A stretch of 16,229 nucleotides of DNA from an uncultured Eubacteriales bacterium (GCA_948933715.1 CAQZPH010000017.1:1-16229), one strand, 5' to 3'; shown: positions 8,133 through 15,864, counted from the first letter of the stretch. A program made the numbers and translations. The notes: a model not told the origin generated them from the letters alone.

Positions 8133-10763
8133 TTAGTGAGAGAATTTTCTTTGTATTAACTTAACAACTTCTACTATTGGAATAATTGAGATAGAAAGTG
8201 CAATACATTTAAGGTATTCTAAAGGATGAATTGTTTTTACTTCAAATATTTGTGTTAACGCAGGAACATATATTACAATGTTAATAAGCACAATAGAGAA
8301 AATCATTGATGCGATCAGATAAAAATTATGGTTTTTCATATTAAAGATAGAATTACGCAAAGAACGAACATTAAATGAGTGGAAAGTTTCTGTTAAAGAC
8401 ATAGTTAAAAAAGCCATTGATGTACCATAAGAGCTATTTATGATTGTAAGTTTACCTGTTTGAGCTACTACTCCTAAAAAGTAAGAAGCAAGTGTTATAA
8501 GAGAAATCAATATACCTTGATACACAATATTAAAAGATAATCCACCAGCAAATAAACTTTCGTTTTCTGGTCGTGGTGGTTGATGCATTAAATCACGTTC
8601 TTCTTTTTCCATACCAAGACAAAGGGCAGGGAAAGTATCAGTTACGAGGTTTATCCACAGGATATGAATAGGGGAAAAAATTTGGAAACCTAAAATTGTA
8701 GCGACAAAAATAGAAATGATTTCACTTATATTTGAAGATAATAAAAATTGGATAGCTTTTTTAATATTATCATATATACGTCGCCCTTCTTTAACCGCAG
8801 CCACAATGGTAGAAAAATTATCATCTGCTAATACCATATCCGCAACATTTTTAGTTACATCTGTCCCGGTAATACCCATACCAATACCTATGTCAGCTTT
8901 TTTGATAGATGGAGCATCGTTTACACCATCGCCTGTCATTGCAACAACTTTACCAAGTTTTTTAAAGCAATCCACAATTCTAACTTTATGGTCTGGCTGA
9001 ACTCGAGCATATACACTTATATTATAGATTATTTTCTTTAATTCCTCATCTGATATCTTATCAAGTTCGGCACCAGTTAAAGCCTCAGATTCATTTTTTA
9101 TTATATTTAATTTTTTCCCAATTGCAATAGCAGTGTCTTTATGATCACCTGTAATCATCACAGGTTTGATCCCAGAATTTTTACAGTTTTGGACAGCTTC
9201 AATAGCTTCTGTTCGCACAGGGTCAATTATTCCAACTAATCCTATGAATATCATTTCATTTTCACAAGTTGAAGGATCAAGGTTATGGGAAGGTAAGGCA
9301 TCATAAATTTTATAAGCTGAAGCTAAAACCCGAAGAGCTTGCTTAGCCATATTTTTATTTTGAATTAAAATTTCATTTTTTATTTTCTCAGTTAACTTTA
9401 AAACATGGTTATCCTTTACATAGTAACTACATCTTTTTAAAATTATATCAGGGGCACCTTTTGTATATTGGACTATTTTACCCTCTTTATTATGGAAAGT
9501 TGACATCATTTTACGATCAGAGTCAAAAGGAATTTCGTTTATTCTTTTATTTTGATCATTTAAAGCTTGATTTTCTATAAATTTTTCAGAGTAATTATAA
9601 AGAGCAAGTTCTGTAGGATCGCCAAGTAGCTTCCCTTTATCATCTTTTTTTGTATCATTGCATAACCCTAAAGCTGCAACAAGATAATTTTTATCAAGAG
9701 AATAGGTATCTACCACTGTCATTTTATTTTGAGTTAAAGTTCCTGTTTTGTCTGAGCAGATTATTTGTGTACATCCCAGAGTTTCTACAGCTGTTAATTT
9801 TCTTATAATGGAATTATGTTTTGCCATTTTTGTAACACCGATAGCAAGCTGAATAGTAACCACAGCAGCAAGACCCGAAGGAATAGCAGCAACAGCCAAG
9901 CTTACAGATATCATAAATATATCAAGTATAGTCTCAGTATTAAAGTTACCAGCCTTAATTAAGCCAAAAGCAAATATAAATATACATATTGCAATTACAA
10001 AAAAACTTAAGGTTTTACCAAGTTGAGTAAGTTTTTTCTGCAGAGGAGTTTTATCTTCTTGTGTTTTTTCAATAAAGTTTGCAATGTTTCCCATTTGGGT
10101 GTTCATCCCGGTAGCAATAACAACAGCACGGCCACGACCATAAGCAACACTGCTACCCATATAAGCCATATTTTTATGATCATTAAGAGGCAAGTCATTG
10201 TTACCTGAAAGAGAAATAGCGTTTGAGTTCTTTTCAGAGGGAACTGATTCACCGGTTAAAGCAGATTCTTCTATTTTAAGGCTACTACTTTCAATTATTC
10301 TAACGTCAGCAGGAATGGAATCTCCGCTTTCAAAATTGATAATGTCCCCTACAACTAAATTCTGTGAATCAATTGACTTTATATTTCCGTCGCGGATAAC
10401 TTTGGTGGTAGCAGGAGATAATTCTTTTAAAGCATCGATTGCTTTTTCTGCTTTATTTTCTTGATAAACACCGAGTATCGCATTTACAAAAACAACAAAT
10501 AAAATGATGAAAGTGTCTGTAAATGGCTCTCCTGCATATATGGATACAGCAATAGATATTATAGCTGCAAATAATAAGACTAAAGTCATAGGATCGATTA
10601 ATTGCATAAAAAATTTTTTAAAAGTAGAATCCTTTTTTTCTTTAGTAAGTTCGTTTTTTCCGTTGGCATTTAAACGTTTCTCTGCTTCTCTTTCGCTAAG
10701 CCCAGAGATGGAGGTGTCTACTTCTTTTAAGACATTAGTTACACTTTCAAGGTAAAATTTCAT
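8133..10763 (-). CDS. P-type cation-transporting ATPase, SERCA/PMR1-like type II (calcium-type) with altered M4 motif
   Basis: This is an 876-aa integral membrane ion pump powered by ATP. In order it has an N-terminal cation-ATPase domain, membrane segments M1-M2 (about 58-100), actuator motif TGES (170-173), M3-M4 (about 250-310), phosphorylation motif DKTGT (D338), the N domain with KGAP (435-438), hinge TGDGVNDAP (610-618), and M5-M10 to the C-terminus. Calcium-pump ligands are kept in M5 (N678, E681) and M6 (N705, T708, D709). In M4 the usual PEGLP reads P295-S296-G297-L298-A299, so the ion-coordinating glutamate (SERCA E309) is a serine, codon 9876-9878. Substrate is therefore uncertain: Ca2+ by family, possibly other stoichiometry or Na+/another ion. 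The ATG at 10761-10763 is chosen with GGAAGG about 10 nt upstream; an in-frame TTG lies two codons earlier (10769). It is monocistronic, divergent from glpT, and convergent with uvrA. Confidence 0.93.
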   Translation of the reverse strand: MKFYLESVTNVLKEVDTSISGLSEREAEKRLNANGKNELTKEKKDSTFKKFFMQLIDPMTLVLLFAAIISIAVSIYAGEPFTDTFIILFVVFVNAILGVYQENKAEKAIDALKELSPATTKVIRDGNIKSIDSQNLVVGDIINFESGDSIPADVRIIESSSLKIEESALTGESVPSEKNSNAISLSGNNDLPLNDHKNMAYMGSSVAYGRGRAVVIATGMNTQMGNIANFIEKTQEDKTPLQKKLTQLGKTLSFFVIAICIFIFAFGLIKAGNFNTETILDIFMISVSLAVAAIPSGLAAVVTIQLAIGVTKMAKHNSIIRKLTAVETLGCTQIICSDKTGTLTQNKMTVVDTYSLDKNYLVAALGLCNDTKKDDKGKLLGDPTELALYNYSEKFIENQALNDQNKRINEIPFDSDRKMMSTFHNKEGKIVQYTKGAPDIILKRCSYYVKDNHVLKLTEKIKNEILIQNKNMAKQALRVLASAYKIYDALPSHNLDPSTCENEMIFIGLVGIIDPVRTEAIEAVQNCKNSGIKPVMITGDHKDTAIAIGKKLNIIKNESEALTGAELDKISDEELKKIIYNISVYARVQPDHKVRIVDCFKKLGKVVAMTGDGVNDAPSIKKADIGIGMGITGTDVTKNVADMVLADDNFSTIVAAVKEGRRIYDNIKKAIQFLLSSNISEIISIFVATILGFQIFSPIHILWINLVTDTFPALCLGMEKEERDLMHQPPRPENESLFAGGLSFNIVYQGILISLITLASYFLGVVAQTGKLTIINSSYGTSMAFLTMSLTETFHSFNVRSLRNSIFNMKNHNFYLIASMIFSIVLINIVIYVPALTQIFEVKTIHPLEYLKCIALSISIIPIVEVVKLIQRKFSH

Positions 10764-10995
10764 TATCAAACAACCTTCCGTTTAGAATTTTATATAAGAC
10801 AAAGGCATACATAATAAAATATAATAATATGTTTATGATAAAAAACAAATATATTATAAAAATCAATTTTCCTAATTTAGTAGTTATAACTCTTTTATTA
10901 TAAAGTATTGTCAAACTATTGCATTAATGATATATTATAATTTATTGGCGCAATTCAAATAATTTTAGTATTTAAAGGGAGATGAACGCTTTATT
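10764..10995. promoter_or_regulatory. AT-rich divergent intergenic region between the ATPase gene and glpT
   Basis: This 232-bp, very AT-rich spacer must hold the promoters for both divergent genes. The glpT-side promoter is listed separately. For the ATPase gene I see TTGACA on the minus strand (complement of 10909-10914), overlapping the plus-strand -35, but no convincing -10 at normal spacing. I recognise no operator, riboswitch or catabolite-response element. Confidence 0.5.
10908..10936 (+). promoter_or_regulatory. Candidate sigma-A promoter for the glpT operon
   Basis: TTGTCA (10908-10913, five of six) and TATATT (10931-10936, five of six) are separated by 17 bp and lie 60 bp before the glpT ATG. 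A perfect TATAAT at 10936-10941 overlaps the end of this -10 but would need a 22-bp spacer. A GGGAG ribosome binding site follows at 10977-10981. Confidence 0.55.
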
Positions 10996-12324
10996 ATGTT
11001 TGATTTTTTAAAGCCAGCAAAGCCAATAGAAAGATTACCAGAAGATAAAATACCATCAGCTTATAAAAGATATAGAATACAGGTTTTTATTAGTATTTAC
11101 ATAGGATATTTACTATATTACTTTGTAAGAAGTAATTTTGTATTTGCTAAAGATTATCTTTTAAACTTAGGATTTACAAAAACTCAAGTAGGATTTGTAG
11201 CTTCAGCATTAGGTTTTTCTTATGGAATAAGCAAATTTGTAATGGGAAACGTTTCTGATAGGTCAAATGCAAGATATTTCTTAGCAATAGGCCTTATAAT
11301 GTCCGGTGTTGTAAATTTATTATTGCCAAATACCACAAATATAATATTTATGTTTATATTAATGTTTTTAAATGGATGGTTTCAAGGAATGGGTTGGCCA
11401 CCTTGCGGAAGGATTATGACACACTGGTTTTCAGATAGAGAACGAGGAGTTAAGATGTCTATTTGGAATACAGCACATAATTTAGGTGGCGGTTTGATTG
11501 CAACGGTTGCTCTTTTGGGTGTAACGTTGTTTTCAAGCTGGAAAGGAATATTCTATTTCCCTGCTATCATAGCTATAGCAGGTGGTTTTATATGCATTCT
11601 ATTAACTAGAGATACACCTCAATCTGTAGGGTTGCCTCCAATAGAGGAATTTAAAAATGATTACCCTGAAGTTCAAAAGGGTGTGCAAGATAAAGAAGCG
11701 GAAATGGCAGGAAAGGAAATATTATTTAAATATGTATTAAATAATAGATTGCTGTGGTTCATAGCAATTGCTAATATATTTGTTTATTTTGTGAGATATG
11801 GCGTAATAAACTGGGTACCTACATATTTAAAAGAAGCTAGAGGATTTAGTTTGCATGATTCATCTATAGCATTTGCTTTATTTGAATATGCTGCGATTCC
11901 AGGAGCAATTCTTATTGGTTGGCTCAGTGACCATGTTTTTAACGGTAGGCGTTCACCTATTGGAGTAATATGCATGGTAGGCGTTATAATTGCCACAATT
12001 ATATATTGGCAAAGTGAAAACTATTTAATGATTAATTGTGCATTAGCGTTAATTGGAGCATTTATTTATGGCCCTGTTATGCTAATTGGTATAAGTGCAC
12101 TTGACCTAGTTCCTAAAAAAGCCGCTGGTACAGCTGCAGGTTTTACCGGTTTATTTGGGTACATGGGTGGTCAAGTTTTAGCAGAAGTTGCAATGGGGGC
12201 ACTTATAGATAAATTTGGTTGGAATGGATGCTTTATTATGTTGATTTCATGTAGTGTATTTGCAATATTGTTTTTATCACTTACTTGGAATACTCATAAT
12301 ATAAAAGACAAAGAGATAGCATAG
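10996..12324 (+). CDS. glpT: Glycerol-3-phosphate transporter GlpT (MFS, organophosphate:phosphate antiporter)
   Basis: GlpT is an inner-membrane major facilitator that imports sn-glycerol-3-phosphate in exchange for inorganic phosphate. The 442-aa product (family ~450) opens MFDFLKPAKPIERLP and matches GlpT throughout, including KFVMGNVSDRSN, NGWFQGMGWPPCGR, HNLGGG and KKAAGTAAGFTGLFGYMGG. The phosphate-binding arginines are present: R45 in YYFVRSNF and R267 in FVYFVRYGV, matching E. coli R45 and R269. H161 in NTAHNLGGG corresponds to the conserved His of the binding site. Hydrophobicity fits 12 membrane helices with a central cytoplasmic loop around 210-245. The nearest ribosome binding site, GGGAG, is rather distant (14 nt) from the ATG. 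It is first in an operon with a G3P dehydrogenase 43 bp downstream, which supports G3P as substrate. Confidence 0.95.
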   Translation: MFDFLKPAKPIERLPEDKIPSAYKRYRIQVFISIYIGYLLYYFVRSNFVFAKDYLLNLGFTKTQVGFVASALGFSYGISKFVMGNVSDRSNARYFLAIGLIMSGVVNLLLPNTTNIIFMFILMFLNGWFQGMGWPPCGRIMTHWFSDRERGVKMSIWNTAHNLGGGLIATVALLGVTLFSSWKGIFYFPAIIAIAGGFICILLTRDTPQSVGLPPIEEFKNDYPEVQKGVQDKEAEMAGKEILFKYVLNNRLLWFIAIANIFVYFVRYGVINWVPTYLKEARGFSLHDSSIAFALFEYAAIPGAILIGWLSDHVFNGRRSPIGVICMVGVIIATIIYWQSENYLMINCALALIGAFIYGPVMLIGISALDLVPKKAAGTAAGFTGLFGYMGGQVLAEVAMGALIDKFGWNGCFIMLISCSVFAILFLSLTWNTHNIKDKEIA

Positions 12325-12330
12325 TTAAGA

Positions 12331-12347
12331 TATAAGGTATTCTTATA
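12331..12347 (+). other. Small hairpin abutting the glpA-like ribosome binding site
   Basis: TATAAG (12331-12336) and CTTATA (12342-12347) form a 6-bp AT-rich stem with loop GTATT, directly before AAGGAG (12348-12353). It could modulate translation of the dehydrogenase within the glpT transcript; the predicted stability is low. Confidence 0.3.
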
Positions 12348-12367
12348 AAGGAGTAATGATTTTTGTT

Positions 12368-13798
12368 ATGTATGATGTAATAATTATTGGAGCTGGAGTC
12401 TTGGGGGGTTCAATATTTAGAGAGCTTACAAGGTATAAACTAAAAGTGTGTGTTCTTGAAAAAGAAAATGATGTTGCAGTGGGAACGACAAAAGCGAACT
12501 CGGCAATTGTCCATGCTGGGTTTGACCCTGAGCCAGGAACAAGCATAGCAATTCATAATGTTATAGGAAATGAAATGTATGAATCTTTATGCAAAGAGCT
12601 CAGTGTCCCTTTTAAACGCAATGGAGCAATGGTTATTGCATTTGACAAAACAGATTTAGAAAAAATAAGAACCTTATATAATAATGGAATAAAATCAGGA
12701 ATAAAAGGAATAAAAATTTTAAATAAAGAAGAAGCTTTAAAGATGGAACCAAATTTAAATTCTAATATAGTGGGGGCGCTTTATGCACCCACTAGTGGAA
12801 TTGTGTGTCCATTTGAATATACAATAGCTCTTTGTGAAAATGCCATAGAAAATGGTGGAGAAATAAAACTAAATAAAGAAGTCGTTGATATAAAGAAAGA
12901 AAATGATATTTTCATAGTAAAAACAAGTGATGAGGAAAATATAAAAGCAAATTATGTTATTAATGCAGCAGGAGTATATGCCGATAAAATACATGATATG
13001 ATTTGTCCGCAAACTTTTAGCATTAGACCTAGAAAGGGAGAATATTTAGTACTTGATAAGTCACAAGGAAACCTTTTTTCAAGAACTATTTTTCAGTGCC
13101 CATCTAAGATGGGAAAAGGTATACTTGTAACACCAACAGTTCATGGCAATCTCATGATAGGGCCTAGTGCTGTTGACGTAGATGACAAAGATGATGTATC
13201 CACAACTCCTGAAGTTTTAGAAGAAATTAAAAAAGTAGCGTCAATGACGACGGATAAAATCAACTATAAAGAAACAATAAAAAATTTTGCAGGGCTCAGA
13301 GCTATCTCCTCAAATAATAATTTTATAGTAGAAGAAAATTTTACAGTTAAGAAGTTTATAGATGTAGCTGGAATGAAGTCCCCAGGCTTAACATGTGCAC
13401 CGTCTATAGCTCTTGAAGTAATTGATATATTAAAAAATGCAGGGCTAGAATTAGAAAAAAAAGAAAAATTTAATAATAATAGAAAAAAAGTAAGGTTTAT
13501 GGATCTTTCAGCCGATGAAAAGAATAAAATAATTAAAAAGGATGCTCGGTATGGAAAGATAGTCTGCAGGTGCGAGCAGATTACAGAAGGAGAAATTGTA
13601 GAAGCAATAAAAAAGTCTTTTGCGACAACTTCGGTTGATTCTGTAAAAAGAAGGTGCAGACCAGGAATGGGAAGATGCCAGGGTGGATTTTGTAGCCCAA
13701 AAGTAATGGAAATAATTGAAAGAGAGTGTGGTATCCATAAAGATAAGATTCTTCTTGATAAAAAAGGTACATGGATTTTAAGAGGAAAAGTTAAATAA
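12368..13798 (+). CDS. glpA: GlpA-type FAD-dependent glycerol-3-phosphate dehydrogenase with C-terminal BFD-like [2Fe-2S] domain
   Basis: It most likely oxidises sn-glycerol-3-phosphate to dihydroxyacetone phosphate with FAD and passes electrons through an iron-sulfur centre. Residues 1-30 form a Rossmann FAD site (GAGVLGG, G8/G10/G13). A DAO-family body follows to about 350. The C-terminal tail carries C400-x-C402, then C430-x6-C437-x4-C442 (VCRCEQ...RCQGGFC), a BFD-like [2Fe-2S] pattern also found at the end of E. coli GlpA. It has 476 aa against about 540 for E. coli GlpA. Start choice is difficult. AAGGAG (12348-12353) is only 2 nt before the ATG at 12356 and 14 nt before the ATG at 12368. 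I prefer 12368 because it gives the usual MYDVIIIGAG opening. Operon position after glpT supports G3P as substrate. Other DAO-family substrates are possible but less likely. Confidence 0.87.
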   Translation: MYDVIIIGAGVLGGSIFRELTRYKLKVCVLEKENDVAVGTTKANSAIVHAGFDPEPGTSIAIHNVIGNEMYESLCKELSVPFKRNGAMVIAFDKTDLEKIRTLYNNGIKSGIKGIKILNKEEALKMEPNLNSNIVGALYAPTSGIVCPFEYTIALCENAIENGGEIKLNKEVVDIKKENDIFIVKTSDEENIKANYVINAAGVYADKIHDMICPQTFSIRPRKGEYLVLDKSQGNLFSRTIFQCPSKMGKGILVTPTVHGNLMIGPSAVDVDDKDDVSTTPEVLEEIKKVASMTTDKINYKETIKNFAGLRAISSNNNFIVEENFTVKKFIDVAGMKSPGLTCAPSIALEVIDILKNAGLELEKKEKFNNNRKKVRFMDLSADEKNKIIKKDARYGKIVCRCEQITEGEIVEAIKKSFATTSVDSVKRRCRPGMGRCQGGFCSPKVMEIIERECGIHKDKILLDKKGTWILRGKVK

Positions 13799-13814
13799 GA
13801 AAAGGTGATTTACA

Positions 13815-15074
13815 TTGAAATATGATTTAATAGTTGTAGGTGGTGGGCCAGCAGGATTAGCAGCAGCATATGAAGCATATATAAATGGAATAAAAAATAT
13901 TTTAATTATAGAAAGAGATAAGTATTTAGGTGGAATTTTAAATCAATGTATACACAACGGCTTTGGGTTACATATTTTTAAAGAAGAACTAACAGGACCT
14001 GAATATGCAAGTAGATTTATTGATATGGTATTGTCAACTAACATAGAAGTAAAGCTTGATACAATGGTTCTTGATATAGATGAGAATAAAAACGTTTATG
14101 CGCTTAATTCAAAAGACGGGTATATGCATCTTGAAAGTAAAGCAATAATATTAGCAATGGGTTGTCGGGAAAGAACAAGAGGCGCTATAAATCTAGCTGG
14201 ATCTAGGCCTTCTGGTATCTACACAGCTGGAACAGCCCAACATTTTATTAATATAGATGGGTATATGCCAGGTACTAGCGTATTGATTTTAGGATCAGGT
14301 GATATAGGGCTTATCATGGCTAGGCGTATGTCACTTGAAGGAGCGAAAGTTAAAGCTGTTGTAGAGATATGCCCGCATTCAAATGGCCTTAATAGGAATA
14401 TTGTGCAATGCCTTGAGGATTACAATATACCTCTTTATTTATCTCATACTGTTATAGATGTTATTGGTAAAAAGAGAATAGAGAAAGTTGTGATTGCTAA
14501 AGTCGATGAAAATAAACGCCCTATTAAAGGAACAGAGAAAGAATTTTTAGTAGATACTCTTTTATTGTCGGTTGGATTGATACCAGAAAATGAAATTTCT
14601 TATAAGGCGGGTATTATGGCAGATAAACGAATAAACGGAATTTTAGTTAATGAAAGCATGGAGACGTCTATACCAGGAATTTTTGCGTGCGGAAATGTTG
14701 TGCATGTGCATGACTTGGTGGACTTTGCTTCGCAGGAAGCACAGAAAGCAGGAAAAGCTGCAGCTAAATATATTTCAGGGAAGTTAAATCACGGAAAATA
14801 TACTAACATAAAAAATGGTAAGGGAATAAGTTGTACTGTTCCACAGAAATTTGATTTTGATTGCATTGATGAAAGTTTAACTATTTTTATGAGGGTAAGT
14901 AATGTTTGCAAAAACAAAGTAGTACTTATAAAAAGTGGAGATAGAGTTTTAACAAAATTAAAAAAGATACATCTTGCACCCTCAGAAATGGAAAAAATAG
15001 TATTAAAAAAAGAATTACTGGATAATCTAGAAAGTGATGTAGTGATATCTTTAGAGGATGGTGATATCAAGTGA
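13815..15074 (+). CDS. FAD/NAD(P)-type pyridine nucleotide-disulfide oxidoreductase, probable partner subunit of the G3P dehydrogenase
   Basis: The 419-aa product is a two-dinucleotide-fold flavoprotein. The N-terminal FAD motif is GGGPAG (9-14). A second Rossmann motif, LGSGDIG (159-165), suggests NAD(P) binding, and the C-terminal FAD segment is GIFACGNVVHVHD (288-300). Cysteines worth noting are C45 in ILNQCIHNGFG and C117 in GCRER; no CxxC redox disulfide is seen. Related proteins are encoded beside GlpA-type dehydrogenases and DUF1667 proteins in Thermotoga and Firmicutes, and resemble the FAD subunit of opine/cyanide-forming oxidases. By inference it moves electrons from the dehydrogenase to NAD(P)+ or another acceptor. 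The start is TTG, with AAAGGTGA (13801-13808) 6 nt upstream. It begins 16 bp after the previous stop and overlaps the next gene by 4 bp. Confidence 0.85.
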   Translation: MKYDLIVVGGGPAGLAAAYEAYINGIKNILIIERDKYLGGILNQCIHNGFGLHIFKEELTGPEYASRFIDMVLSTNIEVKLDTMVLDIDENKNVYALNSKDGYMHLESKAIILAMGCRERTRGAINLAGSRPSGIYTAGTAQHFINIDGYMPGTSVLILGSGDIGLIMARRMSLEGAKVKAVVEICPHSNGLNRNIVQCLEDYNIPLYLSHTVIDVIGKKRIEKVVIAKVDENKRPIKGTEKEFLVDTLLLSVGLIPENEISYKAGIMADKRINGILVNESMETSIPGIFACGNVVHVHDLVDFASQEAQKAGKAAAKYISGKLNHGKYTNIKNGKGISCTVPQKFDFDCIDESLTIFMRVSNVCKNKVVLIKSGDRVLTKLKKIHLAPSEMEKIVLKKELLDNLESDVVISLEDGDIK

Positions 15075-15424
15075 AGAAAGAGCTTATTTGTATTTCATGT
15101 CCTAGGGGTTGTCACTTAGTTGTAGATACAGATGAGAAATCAGTGACAGGAAATGCATGTAAAAGAGGAGAAGCTTATGGGTTATCAGAAGTATTCGACC
15201 CAGTTAGAGTAATTACATCTGTAGTTAAAATAAAAAATGCAGATATAAAAATGTTACCTGTTAAAACAGATAAACCCCTAAAAAAGGAACTTAATTTTGA
15301 ATGCATTAAAGCAATAAATAAAGTTACAGTTGAGGCACCGGTAAGAATCGGAGACATAATAATAGAAAACATTTTCGGTACAGGGGTTAATATTGTAGCA
15401 TCAAAAAACGCGTTTAAAGCTTAA
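15071..15424 (+). CDS. DUF1667 family protein, small four-cysteine putative Fe-S subunit
   Basis: The 117-aa product is recognised as DUF1667. Its N-terminus has C7-x2-C10-x3-C14-x15-C30 (ICISCPRGCHL ... NACKRGE), the spacing seen in the [4Fe-4S] segment of molybdopterin oxidoreductases. The rest has no cysteine, membrane segment or signal peptide. The GTG start overlaps the previous TGA (GTGA, 15071-15074), indicating translational coupling and a likely fixed stoichiometry with the oxidoreductase. In E. coli the electron-transfer partner of GlpAB is GlpC, a larger membrane-associated Fe-S protein. Here this small soluble protein is the only Fe-S candidate besides GlpA itself. Cluster binding is inferred from cysteine spacing and no function has been shown here. 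It is the last gene before the rRNA operon, with no clear terminator after it. Confidence 0.85.
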   Translation: MKKELICISCPRGCHLVVDTDEKSVTGNACKRGEAYGLSEVFDPVRVITSVVKIKNADIKMLPVKTDKPLKKELNFECIKAINKVTVEAPVRIGDIIIENIFGTGVNIVASKNAFKA

Positions 15425-15482
15425 TTGGTTAAAATATATGCCTTAAAGTTTGTGTAAAGCCCTAAAAAAATGGGATAAGAGG

Positions 15483-15540
15483 AGAAAAAAGTGGTAAAAA
15501 GAGCGGAAATAAAATAAAGCGAAAAAAAGCGAAAAAAAGA
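15483..15540 (+). promoter_or_regulatory. Phased A-tracts (UP element / curved DNA) upstream of the rRNA promoter
   Basis: A-tracts centred near 15487, 15498, 15508, 15515, 15525 and 15535 recur about every 10 bp, ending in two copies of GCGAAAAAAA just before the -35. In-phase A-tracts bend DNA and resemble the UP elements that bind the RNA polymerase alpha subunit at strong rRNA promoters. Confidence 0.6.
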
Positions 15541-15541
15541 G

Positions 15542-15570
15542 TTGACAAAGGAAAAAGGATATGATAGAAT
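15542..15570 (+). promoter_or_regulatory. rRNA operon promoter (rrn P)
   Basis: A perfect -35 TTGACA (15542-15547), 17-bp spacer and -10 TAGAAT (15565-15570, five of six) lie about 295 bp before the 16S start. Transcription should begin near 15577. The upstream A-rich region fits a strong growth-rate-controlled promoter. Only one good promoter is visible. Confidence 0.85.
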
Positions 15571-15864
15571 GATAATCACGTTGCTGAGGGCGAGAAGCCT
15601 AGAGAAATGGCGAGAAAAGAGTCTAAAGCGGCAGAAAAAGAGGACCTTGAAAATTAAACAACGATGACAAAAACGACCCGTAATTTTATTGAGGAAAGAC
15701 TGAGTATTCTAGAAATAGAAAAAAGTAGTACTTTTCAAAGATAAGTTATAAAGAGTAACGAACTAAAATCGTTAAGACGCAAAGCGTCGAAAAATGAGCA
15801 GAGAAATGCTCTGATATGATTAAGATTAGAAAGATCCTAATTGCAGGATTTTTTTTAATACAAA
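15571..15864 (+). other. rRNA operon leader with boxA-like antitermination element and tandem hairpins
   Basis: There is no protein gene in this stretch. A purine-rich first part contains GGCGAGAA twice, exactly 20 bp apart (15589 and 15609). GGACCTTGAAAATTAAACAA (15642-15661) resembles the boxA region that precedes 16S in other Firmicutes. Four small hairpins follow: AACGA/TCGTT (15757-15773), GACGC/GCGTC (15776-15788), GAGCA/TGCTC (15796-15811) and ATCCT/AGGAT (15834-15849). They probably serve antitermination, RNase III processing or 16S folding. The last one is terminator-like and listed separately. Confidence 0.65.
15834..15856 (+). terminator. Terminator-like hairpin with T8 run in the rRNA leader, just before 16S
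   Basis: ATCCT (15834-15838) pairs with AGGAT (15845-15849) around a 6-nt loop. The stem can extend by a G-T and two A-T pairs and is followed by an unbroken T run to 15856. The stem is weak, so it may only pause polymerase or may mark a processing site. It lies about 9 nt before the mature 16S start. Confidence 0.4.

Noticed and set aside
9864..9881. PSGL motif as a sign that the ATPase gene is a pseudogene
   Set aside because: The reading frame is full length and all catalytic motifs and other ion ligands are intact.
8716..10755. Several plus-strand open frames of 60-94 codons opposite the ATPase gene
   Set aside because: They are antisense shadows of a clear, conserved P-type ATPase and have no family resemblance.
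15412..15475. Imperfect inverted repeat TTTAAAGC / GCCTTAAA after the DUF1667 gene, and CCC/GGG around an A run, as a glp operon terminator
   Set aside because: The stems are short or mismatched and no T run follows; I cannot support a terminator here.
15519..15540. GCGAAAAAAA tandem copies as a CRISPR-like or mobile-element repeat
   Set aside because: There are only two short copies, without spacers or flanking repeats; they fit promoter A-tracts better.
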